Assembly (NCBI GenBank): GCA_028719205.1
Contig: JAQUKH010000035.1
Coordinates: 1-25,973, forward strand
Reading direction: 5' to 3'
Source: a bacterium
GTDB taxonomy: Bacteria; JACRDZ01; JAQUKH01
DNA: 25,973 nucleotides
Shown here: piece after piece, positions 14,307 to 23,202 of the stretch
Position numbering within the stretch: position 1 is the first letter of the stretch
How the letters are laid out: every line of letters starts with the position of its first letter
Program-made: the position numbers and the translations under genes
Notes under the pieces: generated by a model
What the model was told of the DNA's origin: nothing
The model's database searches: none
Seen by the model: the letters and a program-made list of their open reading frames with translations, nothing else

Positions 14307-16684
14307 TCCTGTTCTTTTTCCTGGAGCAGCCTGAAAGATTTATTTTCCATATTTGACTGGGTTTCGTCCAAATCGCATTCCCTGGCCGGTTCAGTGCCTT
14401 TAATGAACGCCTGAACAACGATTTCTTTGCATTTAGGCGTGGCGAGCAGTCCTGACTGGTTATCTATTTCTTTAAAAATAATATTTTTGGGTACCGGAAA
14501 ATCGCGGATCTCTGATTGGTCATAAATATCCTTCATTGTATACGCCCACACCGGGCCTGTCATTTCTTCTCCTGTCGCGTGCAGGCCCATGGAGGTCCGG
14601 TCGTCAAAACTTATATGTATTCCTAAAGCGAGGTCTGGTGTGAAACCAATGAACCACGCGTCCGTGGCATTATCGGTTGTTCCTGTTTTCGCGCCTATCG
14701 GCCTTCCCACTATACTTCGGACAGACCTTCCTGTTCCTTCCTTTGTTACCGCCTCAAGAATATCAACCATAACATAGTTAACATCCTCTTTTAAAGCAAT
14801 ATGTTCAATATTATTATATTTTTCAAGTATATTTCCGTTGACATCTTTTATCATTTTTATTGCCATTGGTTCAACATTGACGCCTTCGTTGGCATATGTG
14901 GAATATGCTGATGTAATTTCAAGAAGCGAAACCTCCGAGGTTCCCAGAGCCAGAGTAAGATTAGGTGTAAGGGGGCTTTTTATACCTAAACGGCCGGCAT
15001 ATTCAACCGCCTTGCCGGTTCCGATCTCCTGTAAAAGTTTAATAGAAGCAATGTTTAATGAAAGTGAAAGTGCTTTTCGTAGCGTGACCGGGCCATAATA
15101 AATTCCATAATAATTACTTGGAGACCATTCTTTATCCTGAGAACTATCTGTAAAAGTAACAGGAGAATCCACAACCGACCTCGCCCCTGTAATGCCCATA
15201 TCAATAGCCGCGGTATAGATAAACGGTTTGAACGCTGAACCCGGCTGTCTCTTTGTCTGTACCGCGCGGTTTAAGGGAGACTCCGCGTAATCATATCCGC
15301 CGATCATAGCCTTGATAAGGCCTGTTTGCGGCTCTATTGCTATTACCGCACCCTGAAGTGTTTGTTCCTGAATTAATGAGAGCTGGATATTTTTCTTTTT
15401 ATTGTCAATGGATGTTATTTTTACCCTGACAAGATGGTCTTTACCAAGCGCGTCATTGACTTTGGTTATTCCAAAACGGTAAAAACCGGTTTTCTTTTTT
15501 TCTTCGAATTCCCTGTATTCCTGCCTTTTGATCCATTTCATTCCGTCCAGGGGAAGGCTGCCTTTTATATCCCATCCAAGCGAGACAGTCGCTTTTTCTT
15601 TATCGGCAGTGTCTATAACACCCCATGTTATTTTATTTACATTGAGGAATTCCAAAAGCTCTTTTTTCCCTGTAATGCCGGTTTCTTTTTGTATTTTCTC
15701 TTCGAGAGTCTGCCCTTTTGCCAGAAACTTCGGTTCATATTTTCCAAGAACATCATTTTTTTCTTTTAGAACTTTTTTAAAATTTATTTCAGCGATCCTC
15801 TGGATCCTGAGATCCAGCGAGGTATAAACCGAAAGGCCGCCTTCATATAAGGTTTTCTCATCGAATTTTTTTTCAAGGATCTTGCGTATGTATTCGGTGA
15901 AATACGGCGCTTTATTCTGCCGGTATTTATAAGGAGCAAAATTTACTTTTTTATCTTTCGCCGCGTCATATTCTTTTTCGGTAATAAAATTTGATTTCAG
16001 CATCCTTTTTAAAACAAACAACTGCCGGTCTTTCGCGAGTTTCGGATTTTTATACGGGGAATAAAGGGTCGGAGCCTGGATAGATCCTGCTAAATATGCC
16101 GCTTCCGCCAGGTTCAGTTTTGAAACCGGTTTTTCAAAAAAGGTTTGCGCGGCGGATTCTACTCCGTATGCCCCCTGGCCGAAGAATATTTGATTACAAT
16201 AAAATTCAAGGATCTCTTTTTTTGAATAATGCATTTCAATCTGTAGGGTTAAAATAAGCTCTTTCAGTTTCCTGATAATAGTTCTTTCTGAACTTAAAAA
16301 AAGGTTTTTTGCCAGCTGCTGGGTTAGTGTGCTTCCTCCCTGAACGACTTCTCCCGCGAGAACATTTTTTAAAAAGGCCCTTATGATGGATGTAATATCT
16401 ATGCCCCAGTGCTGATAAAATTGGTGGTCTTCGGTCGCGATAATCGCGTTAATAAAATAATCAGGCACGTTTTTAAGCGGGACCACGGTCCGTTTTTCAT
16501 TAAAAAATTCAGAGATTAATTTATTGTTAATGTCAAAAAGCCTCGTTGCCTGAAAAGGCTGGTAGTTCTCAAGTTCCCTCACATCGGGCAGGGAAAAGAA
16601 ATACCAGAAAATTATTGTCGATAAGATGGTGGTAAATATAAAAACACTGATAATTGTAATAGACGAATTTTTACTAAGCTTCAT
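14303..16684 (-). CDS. mrcA: Class A penicillin-binding protein (PBP1A type)
   Basis: A bifunctional peptidoglycan synthase of 793 aa from the ATG at 16684. A cytoplasmic tail and one membrane helix (about 9-30) are followed by the GT51 glycosyltransferase with E85 (ATEDHQFY) and QGGSTLTQQLAKN (115-127). An OB-like insert (about 310-440) and the transpeptidase with S483-x2-K486 (PGSAFKPF), S542-L-N544 and K666-TGTT come next. The OB insert marks PBP1A rather than PBP1B. An upstream start at 16729 in the same frame would lie deep in rlmN; the inner ATG with GGAG upstream is preferred and overlaps rlmN by 11 nt. All catalytic motifs are intact. Confidence 0.94.
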   Translation of the reverse strand: MKLSKNSSITIISVFIFTTILSTIIFWYFFSLPDVRELENYQPFQATRLFDINNKLISEFFNEKRTVVPLKNVPDYFINAIIATEDHQFYQHWGIDITSIIRAFLKNVLAGEVVQGGSTLTQQLAKNLFLSSERTIIRKLKELILTLQIEMHYSKKEILEFYCNQIFFGQGAYGVESAAQTFFEKPVSKLNLAEAAYLAGSIQAPTLYSPYKNPKLAKDRQLFVLKRMLKSNFITEKEYDAAKDKKVNFAPYKYRQNKAPYFTEYIRKILEKKFDEKTLYEGGLSVYTSLDLRIQRIAEINFKKVLKEKNDVLGKYEPKFLAKGQTLEEKIQKETGITGKKELLEFLNVNKITWGVIDTADKEKATVSLGWDIKGSLPLDGMKWIKRQEYREFEEKKKTGFYRFGITKVNDALGKDHLVRVKITSIDNKKKNIQLSLIQEQTLQGAVIAIEPQTGLIKAMIGGYDYAESPLNRAVQTKRQPGSAFKPFIYTAAIDMGITGARSVVDSPVTFTDSSQDKEWSPSNYYGIYYGPVTLRKALSLSLNIASIKLLQEIGTGKAVEYAGRLGIKSPLTPNLTLALGTSEVSLLEITSAYSTYANEGVNVEPMAIKMIKDVNGNILEKYNNIEHIALKEDVNYVMVDILEAVTKEGTGRSVRSIVGRPIGAKTGTTDNATDAWFIGFTPDLALGIHISFDDRTSMGLHATGEEMTGPVWAYTMKDIYDQSEIRDFPVPKNIIFKEIDNQSGLLATPKCKEIVVQAFIKGTEPARECDLDETQSNMENKSFRLLQEKEQE

Positions 16685-17711
16685 TTGAAATTTTTTCTTC
16701 TCCATATACCAATTGTCCGCAGGCGGCATTCAGGCGTTCTCCAAAACGATACCGCTGGGTTACGGTAATGCCTTCCTCCTCAAGTATCTCTTTAAATCTC
16801 TTTATTTTTTCGCCGCTGGACGACTGGAGTGTTCTTTCTGTCGGATTATAAGATATCAGGTTCACAAAATAAAGATTTTTTTTCATTAGATCAGCCAATT
16901 TTACGGCGCATTCATTTGAATCATTAAGGTCTTTTATCATAACGTATTCAAACATAACCCTGCGGTTGGTCTTTAAGATATAATCATCCACACAGGAAAT
17001 TATTTCACTGATCGGATATTTTTTATTTATCGGAATTATCTTTGAACGAAGTTCATCTGTCGGGGCGTGAAGCGATATAGCAAGATTTACCTGCAGATTT
17101 TCATTGGCAAATTTTTTAATTCCTTCAGGGATTCCTACGGTTGAGACTGAAAAATGCCTTGCTCCAAGATTAAATCCGTCCTTGTCATTTAAAAGCCTTA
17201 TAGCGTTTAACAGATTGTCGTAGTTTAAAAAAGGTTCTCCCATACCCATAAAAACAATATTGGTGATCTTCTCATTTTCTTTTTTTAATAACCTCGCGAA
17301 AAATATAACCTGTTCAATTATCTCAAAAACCTCAAGGTTTCTTTTGAATCCCAGCTTACCTGTAGCGCAGAAAGAACAATTAAACATACATCCGGCCTGG
17401 GAGGATACGCAAACCGTGTTCCGTCCGTCGCGGCTTTTCATTAGAACTGATTCGATCCGGATCATGTCTTTTAAGGTTATAATAGCCTTAATAGTATTTT
17501 TGTCGGAAGATTCAAAGGGTTCACCATTAATTGAAAGCGGGCATGCTTCATTTAATTTTTTGCGAAGGTCGAGCGGCAAGGTGCTGGCGTTCATCCAGTT
17601 TTCAATCAGATCGATAAATAGTGCCTTCTTTATCTGTTTTGTCCTGTAATTAGGGTACTGATTTAGAATATCGGATAAATTTAATAAATCCATAGCTGTT
17701 AATTCTACCAT
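16674..17711 (-). CDS. rlmN: 23S rRNA/tRNA adenine-C2 methyltransferase RlmN
   Basis: A 345-aa radical-SAM enzyme that methylates A2503 of 23S rRNA and A37 of some tRNAs. The iron-sulfur ligands are C108-x3-C112-x2-C115 (CMFNCSFC), the SAM-binding GMGEP motif follows (FMGMGEPFLN), and the methyl-carrying cysteine is C331 (NAACGQL). RlmN rather than Cfr is favoured by overall pattern and housekeeping context; the two are close relatives. The start could be 17711 or the internal ATG at 17693; neither has a clear SD. First gene of the minus-strand run, overlapping the PBP gene by 11 nt. Confidence 0.94.
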   Translation of the reverse strand: MVELTAMDLLNLSDILNQYPNYRTKQIKKALFIDLIENWMNASTLPLDLRKKLNEACPLSINGEPFESSDKNTIKAIITLKDMIRIESVLMKSRDGRNTVCVSSQAGCMFNCSFCATGKLGFKRNLEVFEIIEQVIFFARLLKKENEKITNIVFMGMGEPFLNYDNLLNAIRLLNDKDGFNLGARHFSVSTVGIPEGIKKFANENLQVNLAISLHAPTDELRSKIIPINKKYPISEIISCVDDYILKTNRRVMFEYVMIKDLNDSNECAVKLADLMKKNLYFVNLISYNPTERTLQSSSGEKIKRFKEILEEEGITVTQRYRFGERLNAACGQLVYGEEKISNEA

Positions 17712-17717
17712 ATATTT

Positions 17718-17754
17718 GAGCTATCGGATAGGTTTTCCCTTTAGCCGATAGCTC
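17718..17754. repeat. Perfect 10-bp inverted repeat (hairpin)
   Basis: GAGCTATCGG (17718-17727) and CCGATAGCTC (17745-17754) with a 17-base loop, in the divergent gap between rlmN and glgX. No T-run on either side that would make it a clear terminator. Confidence 0.6.
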
Positions 17755-17827
17755 ATCCTGAAAGAGCGTTAGCGAATGAAGGATCTAATTTATTAAAGAT
17801 CCTTTGTCGTTCCACTTCTCAGGATGA
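17753..17827. repeat. Palindromic interspersed repeat
   Basis: A 75-bp near-palindrome: TCATCCTGA (17753-17761) with TCAGGATGA (17819-17827), and inside it AAGGATCT (17779-17786) with AGATCCTT (17797-17804). This type (TCATYCTGA ends, GGATCT core) is a common dispersed intergenic repeat in many bacteria; its role here is unknown. It directly follows the preceding hairpin, sharing two bases. Confidence 0.65.
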
Positions 17828-17859
17828 GTGGCCGAAATTTCCGGCAACTCATTTAGATA

Positions 17860-17887
17860 TAGACAAAATGATGTTTAGTATTATAAT
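17860..17887 (+). promoter_or_regulatory. Promoter of the glgX transcription unit
   Basis: TAGACA (17860-17865), 16-nt spacer, TATAAT (17882-17887). A second TATAAT lies at 17893-17898. The glgX ATG is at 17919 with AGGGG about 9 nt upstream. Confidence 0.6.
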
Positions 17888-17918
17888 GTTAATATAATGT
17901 GAACTAGGGGAAATTTGA

Positions 17919-20018
17919 ATGCCTGACAGGTTAAAACATAAAACAGATAAAAAGATATCACAGGGAAAATATTATCCCTTAGGAGCGACACTGCAAAAAG
18001 ACGGTGTTAATTTCGCGATTTATTCCCAGCACGCGGAGGATGTATTTCTTCTTTTATTTGATAATGCCGCCGGCGGGCCGACAGATGTAATAAAGATCGG
18101 GCATAGAGAAAAAAATGTCTGGCATGTTTTTGTGCATGGATTGAAAAAGGGGCAATTATACGGCTTTAAGGCCAGGGGTGAGTATAATCCCGGAAAAGGC
18201 ATGCGGTTCAATGAACATAAGCTTTTGATCGATCCTTACGCGAAAGCCCTGACCGGTAAATTTATAAATACAGACAATCTTCTTTTTGGATATGACGCGG
18301 ATCCTTTGAAGAAAGATCAAAAAAAAGATAATCGCGACAATATTCATATTGTTCCGAAATCAATTGTTATAGATGAAAATTTTGACTGGCAGAACGATTC
18401 CCATCCCGATATCCCGTTCGATAAATTAATAATCTATGAAGTGCACTTAAAAGGATTTACAGCGCATCCGTCCTCAGGGGTGAAACATCCCGGCACATAT
18501 CTGGGCTTTATTGAAAAAATCCCTTATCTTAAAAGTCTTGGGGTAAATGTGGTTGAATTTCTTCCTCTTCAGGAGTTTTATGCGGAGGATTTTCTGGTAA
18601 AAAAAGGGCTCACTAATTATTGGGGATATAACACAATAGGTTTTTTCAGCCCTGAATCATCGTATAGTTCAAAAAGTTTTCCGGGATGCCAGGCAGATGA
18701 GTTTAAAATTCTCGTTAGAGAGCTTCACAAGGCGGGACTTGAAGTGATAATGGATGTTGTTTATAACCATACAGGTGAGAGTGATGAGTTGGGCCCCACA
18801 GTTTGTTTCAGGGGAATAGATAATATTACATATTATTGCCTTAAGGGAGAAAAAGAGGAACCATATCGTTCCTACGCGAATTATTCCGGGTGCGGAAACA
18901 GCCTTAATCTGGCTAATCAGGCCGTTTTAGAATTTATAATGGATTCACTGCGTTATTGGGTGACAGTAATGCATGTGGATGGTTTCAGGTTTGACCTTGC
19001 TACAATTTTGGGGCGTAAAGACGGCCTCTTCCAGAAAACCGCGTCTTTCTTTGACGCGATCTCTCAGGATCCGGTTTTAAACAAGGTAAAACTGATCGCT
19101 GAGCCATGGGATATAGAAACATACCAGGTAGGGAATTTCCCCCCGGACTGGGCTGAATGGAACGGGAAATTCAGGGATACCGTGAGAATATTCGGAAGGG
19201 GAGATAATGGCATGATAAAAGATTTAAGTTTAAGATTATCAGGATCTTCTGATCTCTACCGTGATGACGGGAGGTCGCCTTATCACAGCATTAATTTTAT
19301 AACCAGCCATGACGGCCTGACACTGATCGACCTTGTTTCTTATAACAATAAACACAATGAATTAAATTTTGAGGACAGCAAAGACGGTATAAATGAAAAT
19401 TATTCCTGGAATTGCGGTGTGGAGGGAGAAACTGAGGATGCAAATATTGTAAGTTTCAGAAAACGGTTAATAAAAAATTATTTTTGTTATCTTTTGTTTT
19501 CCCTGGGAACGCCTATGATACTCGGAGGTGATGAATTCCTGCGTTCACAAAAAGGGAATAATAACGCGTATTGTCAGGATAATGAAATAAGCTGGTTTAA
19601 CTGGGAATTTATTTCAAAGAACAAAGATATTTTTGAATTTTGTAAAAAAGCTATTATTTTCAGAAAGAAACATATTAATTTGCAAAATAAAAAATTTATG
19701 GAAAAACTGCACGATAATGCTGACCTGATCATGAAGTGGTTTGGAAATGACGGATATGAGCCTTTATGGGATAACCAGGAGGCCCGGACTTTATGTTATG
19801 TTCTTGACGGTATTTTTGTAATATGCAACGCGGATAATAATTTGCAATATATTAAACTTCCTTGTCCTTCCGGCGGTAAAAAATGGTATAGAGTTATTGA
19901 TACAAGCCTTTCGGGCAATGAAGATTTTCTTGATGCCGGGAAAGAAATATTAATTGATCCGTCCGGTTATTATCTGGTTAATCCCAGAAGCACGGTTGTA
20001 ATTATAGAAAAAGGATAA
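17919..20018 (+). CDS. glgX: Glycogen debranching enzyme GlgX (isoamylase type)
   Basis: A 699-aa GH13 enzyme that hydrolyses alpha-1,6 branches of phosphorylase-limit glycogen. A CBM48-like N-terminal domain spans about 15-110 (YPLGATLQKDGVNFAIYS). The barrel carries MDVVYNHT (278-285), nucleophile D359 (DGFRFDLA), acid/base E395 (AEPWD) and the third carboxylate D465 (TSHDG). The C-terminal domain is short. All catalytic positions are intact. It has its own promoter and is followed after 17 bp by the LVIVD-repeat gene, so the two are probably co-transcribed although no functional link is evident. No other glycogen genes are in the window. Confidence 0.95.
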   Translation: MPDRLKHKTDKKISQGKYYPLGATLQKDGVNFAIYSQHAEDVFLLLFDNAAGGPTDVIKIGHREKNVWHVFVHGLKKGQLYGFKARGEYNPGKGMRFNEHKLLIDPYAKALTGKFINTDNLLFGYDADPLKKDQKKDNRDNIHIVPKSIVIDENFDWQNDSHPDIPFDKLIIYEVHLKGFTAHPSSGVKHPGTYLGFIEKIPYLKSLGVNVVEFLPLQEFYAEDFLVKKGLTNYWGYNTIGFFSPESSYSSKSFPGCQADEFKILVRELHKAGLEVIMDVVYNHTGESDELGPTVCFRGIDNITYYCLKGEKEEPYRSYANYSGCGNSLNLANQAVLEFIMDSLRYWVTVMHVDGFRFDLATILGRKDGLFQKTASFFDAISQDPVLNKVKLIAEPWDIETYQVGNFPPDWAEWNGKFRDTVRIFGRGDNGMIKDLSLRLSGSSDLYRDDGRSPYHSINFITSHDGLTLIDLVSYNNKHNELNFEDSKDGINENYSWNCGVEGETEDANIVSFRKRLIKNYFCYLLFSLGTPMILGGDEFLRSQKGNNNAYCQDNEISWFNWEFISKNKDIFEFCKKAIIFRKKHINLQNKKFMEKLHDNADLIMKWFGNDGYEPLWDNQEARTLCYVLDGIFVICNADNNLQYIKLPCPSGGKKWYRVIDTSLSGNEDFLDAGKEILIDPSGYYLVNPRSTVVIIEKG

Positions 20019-20035
20019 TTGAAAGGAAGAGTCTG

Positions 20036-23000
20036 GTGAAAATAAAAATAACCTCAGTAATATTATTATTTATTTCCCTGTGTTTCAAAGGTTTATACGC
20101 GCAGCCTCCAAATATTCAATCGGTTTCTCCCCGTATGGGCAACAAGGCCGTTAAAACTGAAATAATTCTTACCGGCGAAAATTTTGATACTTCATGCAGG
20201 GTATATATTGAAGCCGGAGGCCCTTACCTGGCAGGTGGTTTGGAAACCAAAGGAAGAGGCTCCAGTGTCTATATATCCGGCTTTTACGCGTATGTCGCGG
20301 ATGCCTGGGAAGGGCTGCATATTATAGATATCAGCGACCCTTTTAACCCGAAAATGGTAAGCAGTGTAGATACTCCCGGTTACGCGTTTAGCGTTTTTAT
20401 TTCAGGTAATTACGCGTATGTCGCGGATTGGAACGCGGGATTACAAATTATAGATATCAGCGACGTTCGTTATCCCAGTATAGTAGGGCATTTGGATACT
20501 TTAGGCCGCGCGATAAAAGTATTTGTATCAGGTAATAATATTTGTGTTTTAGATGAAAGCGCCGGGATGCAAATTATAGACGCAAGTTACCCTTTTACCC
20601 CCAGCATTATAGGCAGCGTGGGAATCAGTAATAGCGCGACAGGATTATATGTATCAGGTGATTATGCTTATGTGTCAGACAAAGAAACGGGATTATATGT
20701 AATAGATATAAGTAATCCAGCAAATCCTTCTATTAAAGGACAAGTAGCCACTTCGGGATGCGCTTCGGGAGTTTATGTATCAGGCCGTTACGCCTATGTC
20801 GCGGATGGAATAGCAGGATTAGAGATAATAAATTTAAATAATCCTGCCAATCCTGTTATTGAAGGCCATATCAATATTCAAGGCAGCGCGCTTGGAATAT
20901 ATGTATCCGGTAATTACGCTTATGTCGCGGAAAAAGATAACGGGCTGCAAATTATAGATATAAGTGACCGCGTTAAACCTAACATAGTGAGTATGCTGAA
21001 CATTGCAGGCGCGAGAGAAATTTTTGTTTCGGGTAATCATGCGTATATAATCGAAGGATCGGGTTTAAAGATTGTAAATATCGGCAGTCCGGTGGATCCC
21101 AGCCTTATAGATATTATCGATACTGAGTCTGAAGATTCACACATTGCTCCGCAAAAATTAAAAACGGATAAAGGGGCCTTGAAATTTAACGTAACGGGGG
21201 CTATAAATACAGGTGGTAACGCGGTTGGAGTACATATATCAGATAAGTATGCTTATGTGGTGGATTGGCAAACAGGATTTAAGTTAATAGATATAAGTGA
21301 CCCTGCCTATCCCGTTATAAAAAGCAGTGTCCAGATTGATTGCGCGTGGGGAGTAGAGATATCAGGCAATTATGCTTTGATAGCGGATGGAATGGCGGGA
21401 TTGAAAATAATAAATGTAAGCGATCCGAATAATCCGGTTATAGCCGGAAGTTTAAATACCGGGGGTAACGCGGTTGCTGTTTTTGTAAAAGATAATTACG
21501 CGTATGTTGCCAATGAGGGGGGAGAATTAAAAATAATAGATATAACCAGTCCTGATAATCCTGTTATAAAAGCCAGTTTAGCTACTCCCGGTTCCTTAAA
21601 AGGGGTTTGGGTATCGGATAAATTCGCGTATATCGCGGATGGAGAAAAAGGTTTAACGGTAATAGAAATAAGTAATCCCCTCAAACCTGTGATTAAAAGC
21701 AATGTTAATATTTCAGGTGAAACCCGGGGGATATATGTATCAGGTAATTATGCCTATGTTAGTGCCGGAAATAATGGATTAGTCATAATAGATATAAGCG
21801 ATTCCTCTAAACCTATTGTAATGGGCAGTATAACAATTGATTACGCGTGGGGAGTTTTTGTTTCGGGTAAATATGCTTATATAGCAAACAGTTTAAAAGG
21901 ATTATCGGTAATAGATATAAGCAATCCGAATAATCCAAAATTAATAAGTAATATTAATATGCCAAGTAGCGCGGTTGGGGTTCATGTAATAGGAAATTAT
22001 GCCTACGTTGCGAATTGGGACGCGGGATTGACGGTAATAGATATAAGCGCTCTGGCTAACTTTGATTTTTCAAATGAAAATAAAAAAGATACTTTCCAAT
22101 CTTATGGAAATATAAATGGGCTCTATGCGACAGATGATTATGCTTATGTTGTAAATAATAATACAGGATTTAATATCGTTAAAATAGGTGCTCCGGCTAA
22201 TTCTAAATTAATAACCAGTGATAAAAAACAGAATAGGGCATATGAGATCAGTGTATCGCGTAATTATGCCTATATCGCGAACGGGAAAGACGGATTGCAG
22301 ATAATGGATGTGATAAATCCGTTCAATACCAAAATAAAAGGAAATTTAGAAATTGATGGAAATACAGTTTGTGTTTTTACAGCGGGTAATTACGCGTATG
22401 TTTCAAGTGACGAGGGTTTTTTTAGGATTTTAAATATAAATGATCCTAATAATCCTAAAATCGTCGGCAATATTAATAATAATTACTGTCCCTTTGAGAT
22501 TGTTGCCGCTGGAAATTATATATATGCCGCGGACGGATTATCAGGATTAGGGATAATAAATATAAATAACCGGACTGAGCCTAAAATTGCCGGCCGTATC
22601 AGCACTGATGGAAATGTAGCGGGAGTAGATATAGCCGGTAATTATGCCTATGTCGCGGATGGGAATGCCGGATTTAAGGTGCTGGATATACAACATAGCA
22701 GGACTGAGGGAAATAGGGTATTAAGCAGTATTGGAACCCCGGGTTACGCGAATGGGGTTTGTGTGTCAGATGATTTTGCCTATGTCGCGGACGAAAGAGG
22801 CGGGCTTCAGATAATAGATATAAATGATCCCGCTTATCCGGTATTAGCAGGTTATGTGAATGCTTATTACGCGACAGAAGTATTTACATCGCCTAAATAT
22901 ATATATGTCGCTGATGGAGATTCGCTGCTCGTGCTGCATAAATTAAGCACAAGTGATTTTCTTCGCCAGACAAAAGTAATTAGCAATAAAATAATAAAGG

Positions 23001-23113
23001 CTATAGTCCCGGAGGGGTTAATTCCCGGCAAATACAACATAAAGATAATAAATTCCTTAAATGAGCAAACTATCCTTCATAACGAGTTTATTCTTGCCGC
23101 TTCAGATAAGTGA
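20036..23113 (+). CDS. Secreted LVIVD-repeat protein: three predicted beta-propellers in a split TIG domain
   Basis: A 1025-aa protein with GTG start, SD AAGGAAG and signal peptide (about 1-22). The first TIG/IPT half (PPNIQSVSPRMGNKAVK, then IILTGENF, to about residue 60) is followed by 21 LVIVD-type repeats of about 42 residues with the signature GVYVSGNYAYVADxxxGLxIIDISNPxxP. The second TIG half (KAIVPEGLIPGKYNIKI, then NEFILAA) ends the protein. Longer irregular linkers occur only after repeats 7 and 14, which splits the set 7+7+7. LVIVD repeats form beta-propellers, probably for binding at the cell surface; ligand unknown. No sorting motif or membrane anchor is visible at the C-terminus. 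Confidence 0.9.
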   Translation: MKIKITSVILLFISLCFKGLYAQPPNIQSVSPRMGNKAVKTEIILTGENFDTSCRVYIEAGGPYLAGGLETKGRGSSVYISGFYAYVADAWEGLHIIDISDPFNPKMVSSVDTPGYAFSVFISGNYAYVADWNAGLQIIDISDVRYPSIVGHLDTLGRAIKVFVSGNNICVLDESAGMQIIDASYPFTPSIIGSVGISNSATGLYVSGDYAYVSDKETGLYVIDISNPANPSIKGQVATSGCASGVYVSGRYAYVADGIAGLEIINLNNPANPVIEGHINIQGSALGIYVSGNYAYVAEKDNGLQIIDISDRVKPNIVSMLNIAGAREIFVSGNHAYIIEGSGLKIVNIGSPVDPSLIDIIDTESEDSHIAPQKLKTDKGALKFNVTGAINTGGNAVGVHISDKYAYVVDWQTGFKLIDISDPAYPVIKSSVQIDCAWGVEISGNYALIADGMAGLKIINVSDPNNPVIAGSLNTGGNAVAVFVKDNYAYVANEGGELKIIDITSPDNPVIKASLATPGSLKGVWVSDKFAYIADGEKGLTVIEISNPLKPVIKSNVNISGETRGIYVSGNYAYVSAGNNGLVIIDISDSSKPIVMGSITIDYAWGVFVSGKYAYIANSLKGLSVIDISNPNNPKLISNINMPSSAVGVHVIGNYAYVANWDAGLTVIDISALANFDFSNENKKDTFQSYGNINGLYATDDYAYVVNNNTGFNIVKIGAPANSKLITSDKKQNRAYEISVSRNYAYIANGKDGLQIMDVINPFNTKIKGNLEIDGNTVCVFTAGNYAYVSSDEGFFRILNINDPNNPKIVGNINNNYCPFEIVAAGNYIYAADGLSGLGIININNRTEPKIAGRISTDGNVAGVDIAGNYAYVADGNAGFKVLDIQHSRTEGNRVLSSIGTPGYANGVCVSDDFAYVADERGGLQIIDINDPAYPVLAGYVNAYYATEVFTSPKYIYVADGDSLLVLHKLSTSDFLRQTKVISNKIIKAIVPEGLIPGKYNIKIINSLNEQTILHNEFILAASDK

Positions 23114-23202
23114 GCCGAAGGCCCTGTTAGTTTTATTTTTAATTTGATTTATGGGGTTTTGTGGTAATATTTAGGCTGTAAGGATGGTTTCAAGGGGTAA
23201 AA

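Noticed and set aside
20250-22930. Tandem DNA repeat or CRISPR-like array
   Set aside because: The periodicity of about 126 bp is the codon-level trace of the LVIVD protein repeats; there are no identical repeats with unique spacers.
23114-23202. Terminator after the LVIVD gene
   Set aside because: Only a 3-bp GCC/GGC stem with scattered Ts; too weak to call.
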